48,527 nucleotides of DNA, taken from NCBI GenBank assembly GCA_009919985.1, contig RGAX01000002.1, positions 1 through 48,527 of the forward strand. Reading direction: 5' to 3'. The DNA comes from Opitutaceae bacterium (lineage in GTDB: Bacteria > Verrucomicrobiota > Verrucomicrobiia > Opitutales > Opitutaceae). The notes beneath the pieces were generated by a model that ran no database searches, was not told the DNA's origin, and worked only from the letters and a program-made list of their open reading frames with translations. Shown piece after piece: positions 8,554 to 17,041 of this stretch. Position 1 is the first letter of the stretch; every line of letters begins with the position of its first letter. Both the position numbers and the translations under genes were made by a program.

Positions 8554-10386
8554 TTACCAGACGAGCGTGTAGGTGAGGGTGCGGTCGACTTTGCTGCCTT
8601 GAAGCGAGAGGACGAGTTGTTGGCGTCCATTACGCGTGCGCACGATAGGGTGGAGCGGGCTACCTTTGGGCAGATCGATGTAATAAGTGCGTTCGCCGAT
8701 GATCCAGCCGTTGCCGTCGGGTTGAGCAGTGATCACGTCGGCTTCGGCGAGTAACACGTAGGTCTCCCAAGACGTGTTGCGACCGTTGAAGACTAGCGTG
8801 CGCGTGAGGCTACGGCCGTCGGCGCCGGGGACTAAGGTGTCGCGGATCTCGAGCTGGGCGAGTTTGCCGAGGAAAGTCGGCGTGCCGTCGGCTGCCAGCG
8901 TGTAGCCTTGCGAAGACCAGAGCGGCTCGGGCGCGTCGGGCCAGTCGTGCGAGAAACTCTCGAGGAGGGCGACGGTGGGTTTGCTGTTGAGCGTGAGGGC
9001 GGGGCCGGAGGGTTGGGCTTGTTGGGAATCACCGCGACTCTCCCACATGTCGGCGACGTCGACGAAGCCGCCGCGCCAGACGCGCAGCAGAGAACCGGTT
9101 TCAAAATCGTAGGCGAAGTGGGTGCCCGTGGGTGAACCGACGCTGATCGCGTAGAGGCGCTTTTTGGGTTCGTAAGGCACGAAGCCGCGCTGGAGCCGGG
9201 GGTGTTCGCCGGGCTTGAGCGGGATGGAAGGCGCGATCTTCGGCTTGGCGTTGGGTTCGACGTACGTGAACGACTGAGCGGACAGACCGATGCCGCGGAC
9301 GCCGATAGTGAGCGAGGCGCGGGCGGCACGGACGTGTTGATAATCGAGCCGGAACGGATGGTCGCCGGCCGTGAGCTTGACGGTCAGGCCATCGGCGCCG
9401 AGCTCGAGGGGAGTAATGGCGAGTTGATCGTCAATGAGGAGGCGGGCGGGGTTGCGCGTCTCGGCGCTGAACGTGTACGTGTCGGTGCGACCGACGTGAA
9501 GGGTGCCTTTGATAACGAGGGCGCCTTTGCCGGATTTTTGAATCGGAGAGACCGACAAGTTAGGAAGCGGGCCGGAGTCGGCGGGCTTAGCGACGTAATC
9601 GGCGATGCCTTTTTGCGGACCTACGTAGAGTTCGTAGGTCAAGCCGCTCGTCGTCAGGGCGGGACTGTCAAGTAGCTGTGCGGAGAAGGCGCGGACGGCG
9701 AGCGTACCGTGGTCGCCTTGAATCATGAGCGGGCCGCGCGGAGCTTCGGGATCTTTTTCAAATAAGGCGCTGCGCGTGGGGCCGCTGACCTCGACGTTTT
9801 CGTGGATGAGATAACCGTTTAGAAATACGCGGAGGAATTTGGCGTTGGCGGTTTTTTTGCCGGCGGCGTCGAAACGCGGGGCGCGGAATTCGATGCGGAG
9901 GTGCTGCCAGAGGCCGGGGGCTCGAGCGGCGTGAGCGCGGGGTGCGGTACCGTCGTAGCTTTCGTTACCTTTGCCGCGGGCATCGTCCCAGCGATCATAG
10001 ATACCGCCGCAATCAGAAGGTTTGGGCGCGGCGGTCTGGCCCCAGCTGTCGAAGAGCTGTACCTCGTAGCGACCCATCAGGTACACGCCGGAGTTGGAGC
10101 CGGCGGTGAGGAGGAAATCGAGTTCAAGTTCGACGTCGGCGTGATCCCAAGCGGTGACAAGATGAGCGCGGGACTGCTTGCTGGGATTATTGACAAGTAT
10201 GCCCGAGCCAGGGACTACGGTGAGAATTTTATCGTGGCGCGGATTGCCGCTGAGTGCGCTGGCGGATTGCCAATTGACGCCAAGAGTTTTTAGGGCGCCG
10301 GGAGCGGTGAGCGTGAGAGGCGACTGGGCGTGCGCGATGTGAGCGAGCAGTGCGCACGCGAGCAGACGAAGGGGTAAAAACTTCAT
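8554..10386 (-). CDS. Secreted DUF1080 (3-keto-disaccharide hydrolase fold) protein with PA14-like domain
   Basis: This 610-residue protein starts with a signal peptide (LRLLACALLAHIAHA). Residues about 20-235 form a DUF1080/concanavalin-like domain, with LDFLLTAGSNSGVYLMGRYE and the IYDRWDDARGKG block. Residues about 245-375 resemble a PA14 beta-sandwich (YELYVGPQKGIADY, then RLLIDDQLAI and GDHPFRLDYQH), which usually binds carbohydrate. The last 210 residues form a further beta-rich domain that often accompanies the propeller proteins in this phylum. DUF1080 proteins include 3-keto-glucoside hydrolases acting outside the cytoplasm. Pairing with the propeller/cupredoxin gene suggests an oxidise-then-cleave glycoside pathway, but that is inference. 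Confidence 0.8.
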   Translation of the reverse strand: MKFLPLRLLACALLAHIAHAQSPLTLTAPGALKTLGVNWQSASALSGNPRHDKILTVVPGSGILVNNPSKQSRAHLVTAWDHADVELELDFLLTAGSNSGVYLMGRYEVQLFDSWGQTAAPKPSDCGGIYDRWDDARGKGNESYDGTAPRAHAARAPGLWQHLRIEFRAPRFDAAGKKTANAKFLRVFLNGYLIHENVEVSGPTRSALFEKDPEAPRGPLMIQGDHGTLAVRAFSAQLLDSPALTTSGLTYELYVGPQKGIADYVAKPADSGPLPNLSVSPIQKSGKGALVIKGTLHVGRTDTYTFSAETRNPARLLIDDQLAITPLELGADGLTVKLTAGDHPFRLDYQHVRAARASLTIGVRGIGLSAQSFTYVEPNAKPKIAPSIPLKPGEHPRLQRGFVPYEPKKRLYAISVGSPTGTHFAYDFETGSLLRVWRGGFVDVADMWESRGDSQQAQPSGPALTLNSKPTVALLESFSHDWPDAPEPLWSSQGYTLAADGTPTFLGKLAQLEIRDTLVPGADGRSLTRTLVFNGRNTSWETYVLLAEADVITAQPDGNGWIIGERTYYIDLPKGSPLHPIVRTRNGRQQLVLSLQGSKVDRTLTYTLVW

Positions 10387-10427
10387 GGGGAGGGAAGAAC
10401 CCGAAGGTCAGGCCAAAATTCCCTTTA

Positions 10428-10502
10428 CGGCAACCCTTGATAAGGGCTAGCCGTGATTTTTACGTACAAGAGCGCGTGTCGCACCATGAGTGACGACACG
10501 CG
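10428..10502 (-). terminator. Two stem-loops downstream of the ClpP-like gene
   Basis: Just after the clpP stop (on the minus strand) is a perfect 9-bp stem, CGCGTGTCG/CGACACGCG (10473-10502, 12-base loop). Further on, 10428-10453 folds as CGGC, CCCTT, AAGGG, GCCG with two small internal bulges. Neither is followed by a strong U-run on the minus strand. They would separate clpP from the DUF1080 transcript. The second element could also lie in the DUF1080 5' leader. Confidence 0.45.
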
Positions 10503-10511
10503 TCGCAACTC

Positions 10512-11168
10512 TCAGAGCTTATCGACGATGCTGTCCGCGAGACCGTAGGCGATGGCTTCTTTGGCGTTGAGATAGAAATCGCGGTCGGTGTCGCGGTTAA
10601 TGACCTCAATGGGCTGGCCGGAAGCTTGGGCAAGGATCTCGTTTAACTCGGCGCGGATTTTTTCCATTTCCTTAGCCTGAATGTTGATGTCGGTCGCGGG
10701 GCCAACCATGCGGCCGGAGATGAGCGGTTGGTGAATCAAGACGCGGGCGTGCGGGTAAAGGAGGCGCCGGCCCTTGGGGACGCCTGAGAGCAGGATCGAG
10801 CCCATCGATGCAGCCATGCCGGTGACGACCACGGTGATCGGCGAGGTGATCAACTTCATCGTATCATAAACAGCCATGCCAGCGGTGATGGAGCCGCCGG
10901 GGGTGTTAATGTAGAACGTGATCGCTTTGCCGGGGGCGACAGCTTCTAGGTAGAGGAGACGCTCGGTGATATCCTTGGCGGAGGCGTCGGTCACGGCGCC
11001 CCAAAGGAAAACCTTACGTTGTTCTAGAAATTTTTTCTGAATGAGCAGCGCGACGGGTGCGCCGTTTTTTTTGCCGGCGGCTTCTTCTTTTTCGTCGTCG
11101 TCCTCCTCTTCGTCATCGAGGCGAGGGGTCGGTTCGGCGAGGTTGGGCTGGAGGCTAGAGAAATGCAT
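10512..11168 (-). CDS. clpP: ClpP-like ATP-dependent serine protease subunit
   Basis: With the ATG at 11168 the protein is 218 residues. The ClpP fold motifs are present: INTPGGSITAGMAVYDTM, the nucleophile block GMAASMGSILLSG (Ser121), the RVLIHQP block (His146), and RDTDRDFYL with the acid residue. ClpP forms two stacked heptameric rings that degrade proteins unfolded by ClpX, ClpA or ClpC. The sequence is divergent before the first catalytic block, and the N-terminal 35 residues hold a strongly acidic run (residues about 18-29). Processing of this leader is possible. An upstream in-frame TTG at 11204 is less likely. No clpX or tig gene adjoins, so this may be a second, specialised ClpP; the catalytic triad is intact. 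Confidence 0.9.
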   Translation of the reverse strand: MHFSSLQPNLAEPTPRLDDEEEDDDEKEEAAGKKNGAPVALLIQKKFLEQRKVFLWGAVTDASAKDITERLLYLEAVAPGKAITFYINTPGGSITAGMAVYDTMKLITSPITVVVTGMAASMGSILLSGVPKGRRLLYPHARVLIHQPLISGRMVGPATDINIQAKEMEKIRAELNEILAQASGQPIEVINRDTDRDFYLNAKEAIAYGLADSIVDKL

Positions 11169-11240
11169 ATGGGCAAACAGTGGGAGGGTGGTTGGTTTTG
11201 GCAAGAGTTGGGACGTGCTTTTGCGGCGGGGTGGATGCGC

Positions 11241-11711
11241 TCAATAGTGGACCTTGTCGGTCTTGGCAGCCCATTCCTTGAATGCAGTTTGTGCCTCCTC
11301 GCGCAGAAAGAGCTCCATCTTCACGGTGCGTTGCTCGGGCGGCAGGGGGATTTGTTGGTAAATAAATTCGTCGTCGAAGCCGATTACGGCGGCGTCGGCG
11401 CGCGTGTTGCCGTAGAAAACTTGCGGAATTCGTGCCCAATAAATCGCCGAGAGGCACATCGGGCACGGCTCGCAACTGGTATAAAGTTCGCAGTCGGTGA
11501 GTTGAAACGTACCGAGCGCTGTGCACGCATCGCGGATCGCGACGACCTCGGCGTGGGCGGTGGGATCGTTGGTGGACGTCACGCGGTTGCTGCCGCGGCC
11601 CACGACCTCGCCTCGACGCACGACGACGCAGCCAAATGGCCCACCCCGACCCGAACGCATGCCGGTTTCGGCCAATTGGACGGCTTCTCGCATGAAGGCT
11701 GCTTGCCTCAT
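11241..11711 (-). CDS. guaD: Guanine deaminase (GuaD-type CDA-fold)
   Basis: The protein is 156 residues from the ATG at 11711, which matches the length and N-terminus of Bacillus-type GuaD. An in-frame ATG at 11759 would add 16 residues. The zinc site is complete: NDPTAHAEV supplies His and the catalytic Glu, and CEPCPMCLSAIYWAR supplies the two Cys. GGPFGCVVV and GFDDEFIYQQI further match guanine deaminase more closely than TadA or cytidine deaminase. It would convert guanine to xanthine and ammonia. It is divergent from the ureide operon with a 119-bp shared control region, placing guanine entry next to xanthine oxidation. A tRNA adenosine deaminase role is the alternative, but context and the FDDEFIY block argue against it. 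Confidence 0.87.
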   Translation of the reverse strand: MRQAAFMREAVQLAETGMRSGRGGPFGCVVVRRGEVVGRGSNRVTSTNDPTAHAEVVAIRDACTALGTFQLTDCELYTSCEPCPMCLSAIYWARIPQVFYGNTRADAAVIGFDDEFIYQQIPLPPEQRTVKMELFLREEAQTAFKEWAAKTDKVHY

Positions 11712-11751
11712 AGGTGTTTCTCGGACATTGTTTTCAACGCGCAAATCGAAT

Positions 11752-11783
11752 TCATTCAAGATTCAGCGTTAGTAAGTGAATGA
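11752..11783. promoter_or_regulatory. Inverted repeat between guaD and the ureide operon
   Basis: TCATTCA (11752-11758) and TGAATGA (11777-11783) form a perfect 7-bp inverted repeat with an 18-base spacer. It is centred in the divergent guaD/aceB gap, 48 bp before the malate synthase start. A shared operator for purine-catabolic control is plausible. No cognate regulator gene is adjacent and the element is short. Confidence 0.3.
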
Positions 11784-11830
11784 CACGAGACAACGCGTAA
11801 CTCATTCTCCTCGCACCTCTCTCACTTTCC

Positions 11831-13426
11831 ATGAGCACCACCACCATCGCCGGCCTAGAAATCCGCGGGCCGATCAACGCCGTCACTGCTGAGATCCTCA
11901 CGCCCTCCGCTTGCGAGTTTCTCGCTGGGCTATTCCGTAAATTTGACGCCCGACGCCTCGAATTGCTCGCCCGCCGCGTCGAGCGCCAACGTCAACTCGA
12001 CGCTGGCCACCTCCCGGATTTCTTGCCCGAGACCGCCGCCATCCGCGCCGATCTTTCCTGGCGCGTCGTCCCGCCCGCGCCGGATCTTAGCGATCGGCGC
12101 ACCGAAATCACCGGCCCCGTAGACCGCAAGATGGTCATCAACGCCCTCAATTCAGGCGCCAAGGTGTTCATGGCTGATTTCGAAGACGCCACGTCACCGA
12201 CTTGGAACAATCTTCTCGAGGGGCAACTTAATCTCCGCGACGCCATCCGCCGCACCATTTCATTCACCAGTCCCGAGGGTAAAGCCTACGCGCTCAAGCC
12301 TCAGACCGCCACGCTCGTCGTGCGGCCTCGTGGTTGGCACCTGCCCGAAAAACACGTTTTCCTCGACGGCAATCCCGTGAGCGGCTCGCTCTTTGATTTT
12401 GGTCTCTATTTTTTCCACAACGTCAAAGAAGCCCTCGCCCGCGGCACCGGTCCTTATTTTTACCTGCCGAAAATGGAGAGCCACCTTGAGGCGCGTCTCT
12501 GGAATGATGTCTTTGTTCATGCGCAAGCCGCCCTCGGCGTCCCGTGCGGCACGATCCGCGCCACGGTGTTGATCGAGACGATCCTTGCTACGTTTGAAGC
12601 CGAAGAAATTCTCTACGAACTCCGCGATCACTCCTCCGGACTCAATTGCGGCCGCTGGGACTACATCTTCAGCTGCATTAAAAAACTAAAACGTCGCCCC
12701 GGCTACGTGTTCCCAGATCGCACGCAGGTCACTATGACCGCGCCGTTCATGCGCGCTTACTCGCTCTTCGTGATCAAAGTCTGTCACCGCCGCGGCGCCC
12801 ACGCCATGGGCGGCATGGCTGCTCAGATTCCTATCAAAAACAACCCCGCCGCCAACGACGCCGCGCTCGCCAAGGTCCTCGCCGATAAAGAACGCGAAGC
12901 CTCCGACGGCCACGATGGCACGTGGGTCGCGCATCCCGGCCTCGTCCCGGTCGCGCTTCAAGCCTTCGACAAACACATGCCCGGATCGAATCAAATCTCG
13001 CGCCAGCGCGACGACGTCATTCCCAGCGCTGCTGAATTCCTCGCTCCGCCCGTCGGCACCATCACCGAAGCCGGCGTCCGCACCAACCTCAGCGTCGGCG
13101 TCCAATACGTCGAAGCCTGGCTCGGCGGCCTCGGCTGCGTCCCGCTTTACAACCTCATGGAAGACGCCGCCACGGCCGAGATTTCCCGCGCGCAGCTCTG
13201 GCAATGGCTCCACACCGGCGCCAAACTCGCCGACGGCCGCGTCCTCACCACCGCTCTCTACGATCAATTCCTCGGGGAGGAACTCGCCAAAATTAAAAAC
13301 GAAATCGGCGCCGATCGTTACCTGCGCGGCCATTTCATCCGCGCGATCGAGATTTTCATGCTCATGGTGAAATCGCCACAGCTCGACGAATTTCTCACGC
13401 TGCCCGCTTACGAATTGCTCGCTTAA
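11831..13426 (+). CDS. aceB: Malate synthase A
   Basis: This 531-residue protein has the malate synthase A length and motifs. These include the ITGPVDRKMVINALNSGA block, FMADFEDATSPTW with the metal/catalytic acidic pair, RPRGWHLPEKH, LPKMESHLEARLW, and HAMGGMAAQIPIKN. It condenses glyoxylate with acetyl-CoA to malate in the cytosol. It leads the ureide operon and is 37 bases from the OHCU decarboxylase start. No isocitrate lyase is present in the window, so its local job is probably to consume the glyoxylate made from purines rather than to run the glyoxylate shunt. The ATG at 11831 follows a pyrimidine-rich leader (CTCTCACTTTCC) with no Shine-Dalgarno sequence. Confidence 0.95.
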   Translation: MSTTTIAGLEIRGPINAVTAEILTPSACEFLAGLFRKFDARRLELLARRVERQRQLDAGHLPDFLPETAAIRADLSWRVVPPAPDLSDRRTEITGPVDRKMVINALNSGAKVFMADFEDATSPTWNNLLEGQLNLRDAIRRTISFTSPEGKAYALKPQTATLVVRPRGWHLPEKHVFLDGNPVSGSLFDFGLYFFHNVKEALARGTGPYFYLPKMESHLEARLWNDVFVHAQAALGVPCGTIRATVLIETILATFEAEEILYELRDHSSGLNCGRWDYIFSCIKKLKRRPGYVFPDRTQVTMTAPFMRAYSLFVIKVCHRRGAHAMGGMAAQIPIKNNPAANDAALAKVLADKEREASDGHDGTWVAHPGLVPVALQAFDKHMPGSNQISRQRDDVIPSAAEFLAPPVGTITEAGVRTNLSVGVQYVEAWLGGLGCVPLYNLMEDAATAEISRAQLWQWLHTGAKLADGRVLTTALYDQFLGEELAKIKNEIGADRYLRGHFIRAIEIFMLMVKSPQLDEFLTLPAYELLA

Positions 13427-13463
13427 CCGCGCGCCCTCGTCTGGCGGCTCACGCCGCTTCTCG

Positions 13464-13979
13464 ATGCTAACCCTCCACCAACTCAACGCCCTTGACCGCG
13501 CGGCCTTCACCGCCGCGCTCGGTCATTTCTTTGAGCATTCTCCGTGGGTGGTCGAGGAGACATGGCCGCGCCGACCCTTTCGCGACCCTACGCACCTCCT
13601 CGTCGAGCTTTGCACCACGATGCGCTCCGCCTCGCCCGCCCGCCAACTTGTGCTCATCCGCGCTCACCCCGATCTCGCCGGCCGCCTCGCTCAACAAAAC
13701 GCCCTAACCGCCGAATCCACCCGCGAACAAGCCAGCGCCGGCCTCAACCGCCTCACCGACGCCGAACTCGCTGAATTTCAGCGCCTCAACACCGCCTACC
13801 TTGCGCGCTTCGGCTTTCCGTTTATTATCTGCGCCCGGCTCAACGCCAAATCCGCTATCCTCGCCGCGATGACCGGCCGTCTTCAGCAAAACCCCGAGCA
13901 CGAATTCACCACTGCTCTTAGCGAAATAGAAAAAATCGCTCACCTGCGTCTCAACGATCTTTTGGAGAAAACTCTCTGA
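13464..13979 (+). CDS. uraD: OHCU decarboxylase
   Basis: This 171-residue protein converts 2-oxo-4-hydroxy-4-carboxy-5-ureidoimidazoline to (S)-allantoin. The diagnostic blocks are PWVVEETWPRRPF, the catalytic His block LIRAHPDLAGRLA, TAESTREQASAGLN, and LNTAYLARFGFPFI. Length is typical of the family. The stop and the next start share one base (TGATG at 13977-13981), giving translational coupling to uraH. UraD and UraH are both stand-alone here, unlike the fused forms of some bacteria. Confidence 0.95.
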   Translation: MLTLHQLNALDRAAFTAALGHFFEHSPWVVEETWPRRPFRDPTHLLVELCTTMRSASPARQLVLIRAHPDLAGRLAQQNALTAESTREQASAGLNRLTDAELAEFQRLNTAYLARFGFPFIICARLNAKSAILAAMTGRLQQNPEHEFTTALSEIEKIAHLRLNDLLEKTL

Positions 13980-14329
13980 TGACTGGTAAACTCAGCACCC
14001 ACGTCCTCGATCTCACTACTGGCCGCCCCGCTTCGGGATTGCGCATCGAGCTCCATCGCCATGCCCCCGGTGTCGCGCCGCAGCTGATCAAAACCGTCGT
14101 GACCAACGCCGACGGTCGCACCGAGGACCCGTTGCTCAACGCCGAGGAAATCACCGCCGGCAGCTACGAACTCATCTTCGATGTCGCAGCTTATTTTGTT
14201 TCGCGCGGCGTCGCCTCGCCTTTTCTCGATCGCGTGCCGATCCGTTTCGCCATCGCCGACGCCACGGCCGGTTATCACGTTCCGCTCTTATTCACGCCTT
14301 GGGCCTACAACACGTATCGCGGCAGCTGA
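13979..14329 (+). CDS. uraH: 5-hydroxyisourate hydrolase (transthyretin-like)
   Basis: This 116-residue transthyretin-fold enzyme hydrolyses 5-hydroxyisourate to OHCU. It has the N-terminal signature LSTHVLDLTTGRPASG and the C-terminal signature YHVPLLFTPWAYNTYRGS. The latter ends in the catalytic tetrapeptide YRGS that separates these enzymes from true transthyretins. No signal or peroxisomal-type extension is present, so it is cytosolic. It overlaps uraD upstream and the allantoate amidohydrolase downstream by one base each, both through TGATG junctions. Confidence 0.96.
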   Translation: MTGKLSTHVLDLTTGRPASGLRIELHRHAPGVAPQLIKTVVTNADGRTEDPLLNAEEITAGSYELIFDVAAYFVSRGVASPFLDRVPIRFAIADATAGYHVPLLFTPWAYNTYRGS

Positions 14330-15573
14330 TGCACGCCTCTGCTCAACTCCTCGCTCGTTACCTCGCTGAACTCGCTCAAGTCACCGACGAGCCCGGCCAA
14401 ATCACGCGTACATTTCTCTCGCCCGCGATGCGACGCGCCAATGCTCTCGTCGCCACCTGGATGCGCGCCGCCGGTCTCGTGACCCGCGAAGATACCGTCG
14501 GCAATCTCATCGGTCGCCTTGAAACAACTACTGCACTTCGCCTCCGCACGTTGTTGCTCGGCTCGCACCTCGACACAGTACGCGATGCCGGACGTTTCGA
14601 CGGCGCTCTCGGTGTCTTGCTGCCGGTCGTCGCGCTCGCCGAACTACGTCGCCGTGGTGTTACGCTACCGTTTGCCGTCGAAGTGGTCGGTTTTTCTGAG
14701 GAAGAAGGTGTGCGTTTCGCCAGCGCCTACCTTGGTAGTAAAGGCTATTGTGGCCAACTTCGCGCCGCCGATCTCAAGCTCACCGATGCCGCCGGCCTCA
14801 GCGTGCGCACCGCGCTCGAAACGCTCACGCCCACTACTCAATCGTTCAAGTTGCCTCGTCGCGCGCACGCACCGCGCGATCTGCTTGGTTACGTCGAGGT
14901 GCACATTGAACAAGGCCCCGTGCTTGAGACTAAGAAACTCGCCGTCGGCGTCGTCTCCGCCATCGCAGGACAGACGCGCGCGAAGCTCGCCTTTCATGGC
15001 CGTGCCGGCCACGCCGGCACCACGCCGATGAATCTCCGCCGCGATGCGCTCGCCGGCGCCGCGGAATTCACGCTCGCTGCCGAAGCGCTCGCGCAACGCA
15101 CGCCAGACCTCGTCGCCACGGTCGGCACGATGTCCGTCGCGCCCGGCGCCGCCAACGTCATCCCCGCGACGGCGGCGTTCTCGCTCGATCTGCGGCATCC
15201 GCGCGACCTTGTTCGCCGCTCCGCACTGCGCCAACTGCGGGCCATCGCCATCCTCATCGCCCGGCGCCGTCACCTCACGTTCACTTGGACTCCTACGCAG
15301 GACAACGCTGCCGTCACGTGCTCGCCTGCGCTCACCGCCGCGCTCGCCGCCAGCGTCCGCGCCGTGCAGGGCAAAAACCTGACGCTCGCCAGCGGCGCGG
15401 GCCACGACGCGGTCGTTCTTTCCGCGCTCACGCCGGTTGCGATGGTGTTCGTGCGCAGTCGCGCCGGCCTCAGTCATCATCCCGACGAATACTCTTCCCC
15501 GGCCGATATCGCGCTCGCTCTTGAGGTGCTGATCGACTTTCTCGCACGCCTCGCACGCACTCACGCCTCATGA
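14329..15573 (+). CDS. allC: Allantoate amidohydrolase (M20 family)
   Basis: This 414-residue binuclear metal amidohydrolase of the M20/hydantoinase-carbamoylase group has metal-ligand blocks LGSHLDTVRDAGRFDG, FSEEEGVRF, YVEVHIEQGP and SHHPDEYSS, with the dimerisation lid around residues 210-320. It is one of two M20 paralogues in this operon. The second (17782) matches ureidoglycolate amidohydrolase closely, so this one is assigned to allantoate, giving ureidoglycine, ammonia and CO2. N-carbamoyl-amino-acid hydrolase activity cannot be excluded from sequence alone. The ATG at 14329 overlaps the uraH stop; an in-frame ATG at 14299 lies inside uraH and is rejected. It ends in an ATGA overlap with allantoinase. 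Confidence 0.87.
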   Translation: MHASAQLLARYLAELAQVTDEPGQITRTFLSPAMRRANALVATWMRAAGLVTREDTVGNLIGRLETTTALRLRTLLLGSHLDTVRDAGRFDGALGVLLPVVALAELRRRGVTLPFAVEVVGFSEEEGVRFASAYLGSKGYCGQLRAADLKLTDAAGLSVRTALETLTPTTQSFKLPRRAHAPRDLLGYVEVHIEQGPVLETKKLAVGVVSAIAGQTRAKLAFHGRAGHAGTTPMNLRRDALAGAAEFTLAAEALAQRTPDLVATVGTMSVAPGAANVIPATAAFSLDLRHPRDLVRRSALRQLRAIAILIARRRHLTFTWTPTQDNAAVTCSPALTAALAASVRAVQGKNLTLASGAGHDAVVLSALTPVAMVFVRSRAGLSHHPDEYSSPADIALALEVLIDFLARLARTHAS

Positions 15574-16982
15574 AACGCACCACGCTCGTCTCAAAAAATG
15601 CCAAGATCTCGCCCGAGCCCGAGCGTCTCGACCTCATTGTTCGCGGGGGAAAACTCGTCACCACCGGCGGTGTGATCTGGGCCGACCTCGGCGTCCGTCA
15701 CGGAAAATTTGTCCAGATCGCCCCCGAGATCACCGAACTCACACACGAGACCATTGACGCTAAAGGCTGCTACGTCTTCCCCGGCATCATCGATGCGCAC
15801 GTACATTTCAACGAGCCCGGGCGCGCCGATTGGGAAGGCCTTGGTTCTGGTTCGGCCGCGCTCGCCGCAGGCGGCGGCACGTGTTTTTTTGATATGCCGC
15901 TCAACTCCGAGCCGCCCGTCCTCGACGCTGCGAGTCTCCGCGCCAAGCGCATGCTCGCCGAAGAACAATCCTGCGTCGATTTCGCGCTCTGGGGCGGACT
16001 GGTCCCTGGTAACCTCGACAAACTCGCCGGCCTGCGCGATGCCGGCGCCATCGGACTAAAAGCGTTCATGTGTAATAGTGGCATCGACAGTTTCGGTGCG
16101 GTCAACGCGACCGTTCTCCGCGAAGGCATGAAGCGCGCCGCTAAACTCGGCATGCTCGTCGCCGTCCACGCCGAAGACGACGCACTCGCGGCGAAATTTA
16201 CCGCGATGGAAAAAGCCAAGGGCCGCAACGACGCGAAAGCTTGGCTCGCCTCTCGCCCCGTCGAAGTCGAGCTCACCGCCATTCGCACCGCGCTCGAGCT
16301 GGCCGGCGAAACGGGTTGCTCGCTGCACATCGTCCATGTCAGCAGCTCCGAAGGCATCGCGCTCATCACCGCCGCCCGCGCGCAACGTGTCGACGTCACC
16401 GCCGAAACCTGTCCTCACTATCTTTTACTCAACGACAAGGACGTCACCAAACTCGGCGCTGCCGGCAAATGCGCGCCTCCGATTCGCGACGAGAAAAACC
16501 GTCTCGCGCTCTGGACCGAACTCCGCGCCGGTCGCATTCACACGGTCGGCTCCGACCACTCGCCGGCTCCGCCCGCGATGAAGACGTCGAAAAACTTTTT
16601 TGAAATCTGGGGCGGTATTAGTGGTGTCCAACACGGCGCTTCGTTGCTCCTGAACGAGTGCGCCGCGACGCTCGAAAACGATTTGCCCACGCTCGCCGCC
16701 GTCCTCGCGCGCAATGTCGCTCGCCGCTTCCGCATCGAAGAGCGCAAGGGTTCCATCGCCCTCGGCCGCGACGCCGATTTCTCGATTTTCTCCCTGCAGG
16801 AGCCGGGAAAAATTTCCGCTGAAGACCTTTGGACCCGCCACCGCACCAGCGCGTACGTCGGTCGCAAAAATCGCACGTACATTTCGCACACGTTCGTCCG
16901 TGGCCAAGCCGCTTGGCGTGACGGCCGCCTCTCGTTGCCTTCGCCGCGCGCCGAATTTCTCCGTCCTGTCGGTCCGCTCTGA
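15570..16982 (+). CDS. allB: Allantoinase
   Basis: This 470-residue cyclic amidohydrolase opens the allantoin ring to allantoate. It has metal-binding IDAHVHFNEPGR and the carbamylated-lysine block AIGLKAFMCNSG. VAVHAED, LHIVHVSSSEG, TAETCPHYLLL and TVGSDHSPAP complete the amidohydrolase set. The CNSGID segment and the operon context favour allantoinase over dihydropyrimidinase or dihydroorotase. Its first four bases overlap the allC stop (ATGA, 15570-15573). A 59-base gap separates it from the ureidoglycine aminohydrolase gene. Confidence 0.94.
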   Translation: MKRTTLVSKNAKISPEPERLDLIVRGGKLVTTGGVIWADLGVRHGKFVQIAPEITELTHETIDAKGCYVFPGIIDAHVHFNEPGRADWEGLGSGSAALAAGGGTCFFDMPLNSEPPVLDAASLRAKRMLAEEQSCVDFALWGGLVPGNLDKLAGLRDAGAIGLKAFMCNSGIDSFGAVNATVLREGMKRAAKLGMLVAVHAEDDALAAKFTAMEKAKGRNDAKAWLASRPVEVELTAIRTALELAGETGCSLHIVHVSSSEGIALITAARAQRVDVTAETCPHYLLLNDKDVTKLGAAGKCAPPIRDEKNRLALWTELRAGRIHTVGSDHSPAPPAMKTSKNFFEIWGGISGVQHGASLLLNECAATLENDLPTLAAVLARNVARRFRIEERKGSIALGRDADFSIFSLQEPGKISAEDLWTRHRTSAYVGRKNRTYISHTFVRGQAAWRDGRLSLPSPRAEFLRPVGPL

Positions 16983-17041
16983 ATCTATCGATCACGCCAA
17001 CCCACTTGCCTGTCCCAGCGTTTCGCACCCAAATTACCACC

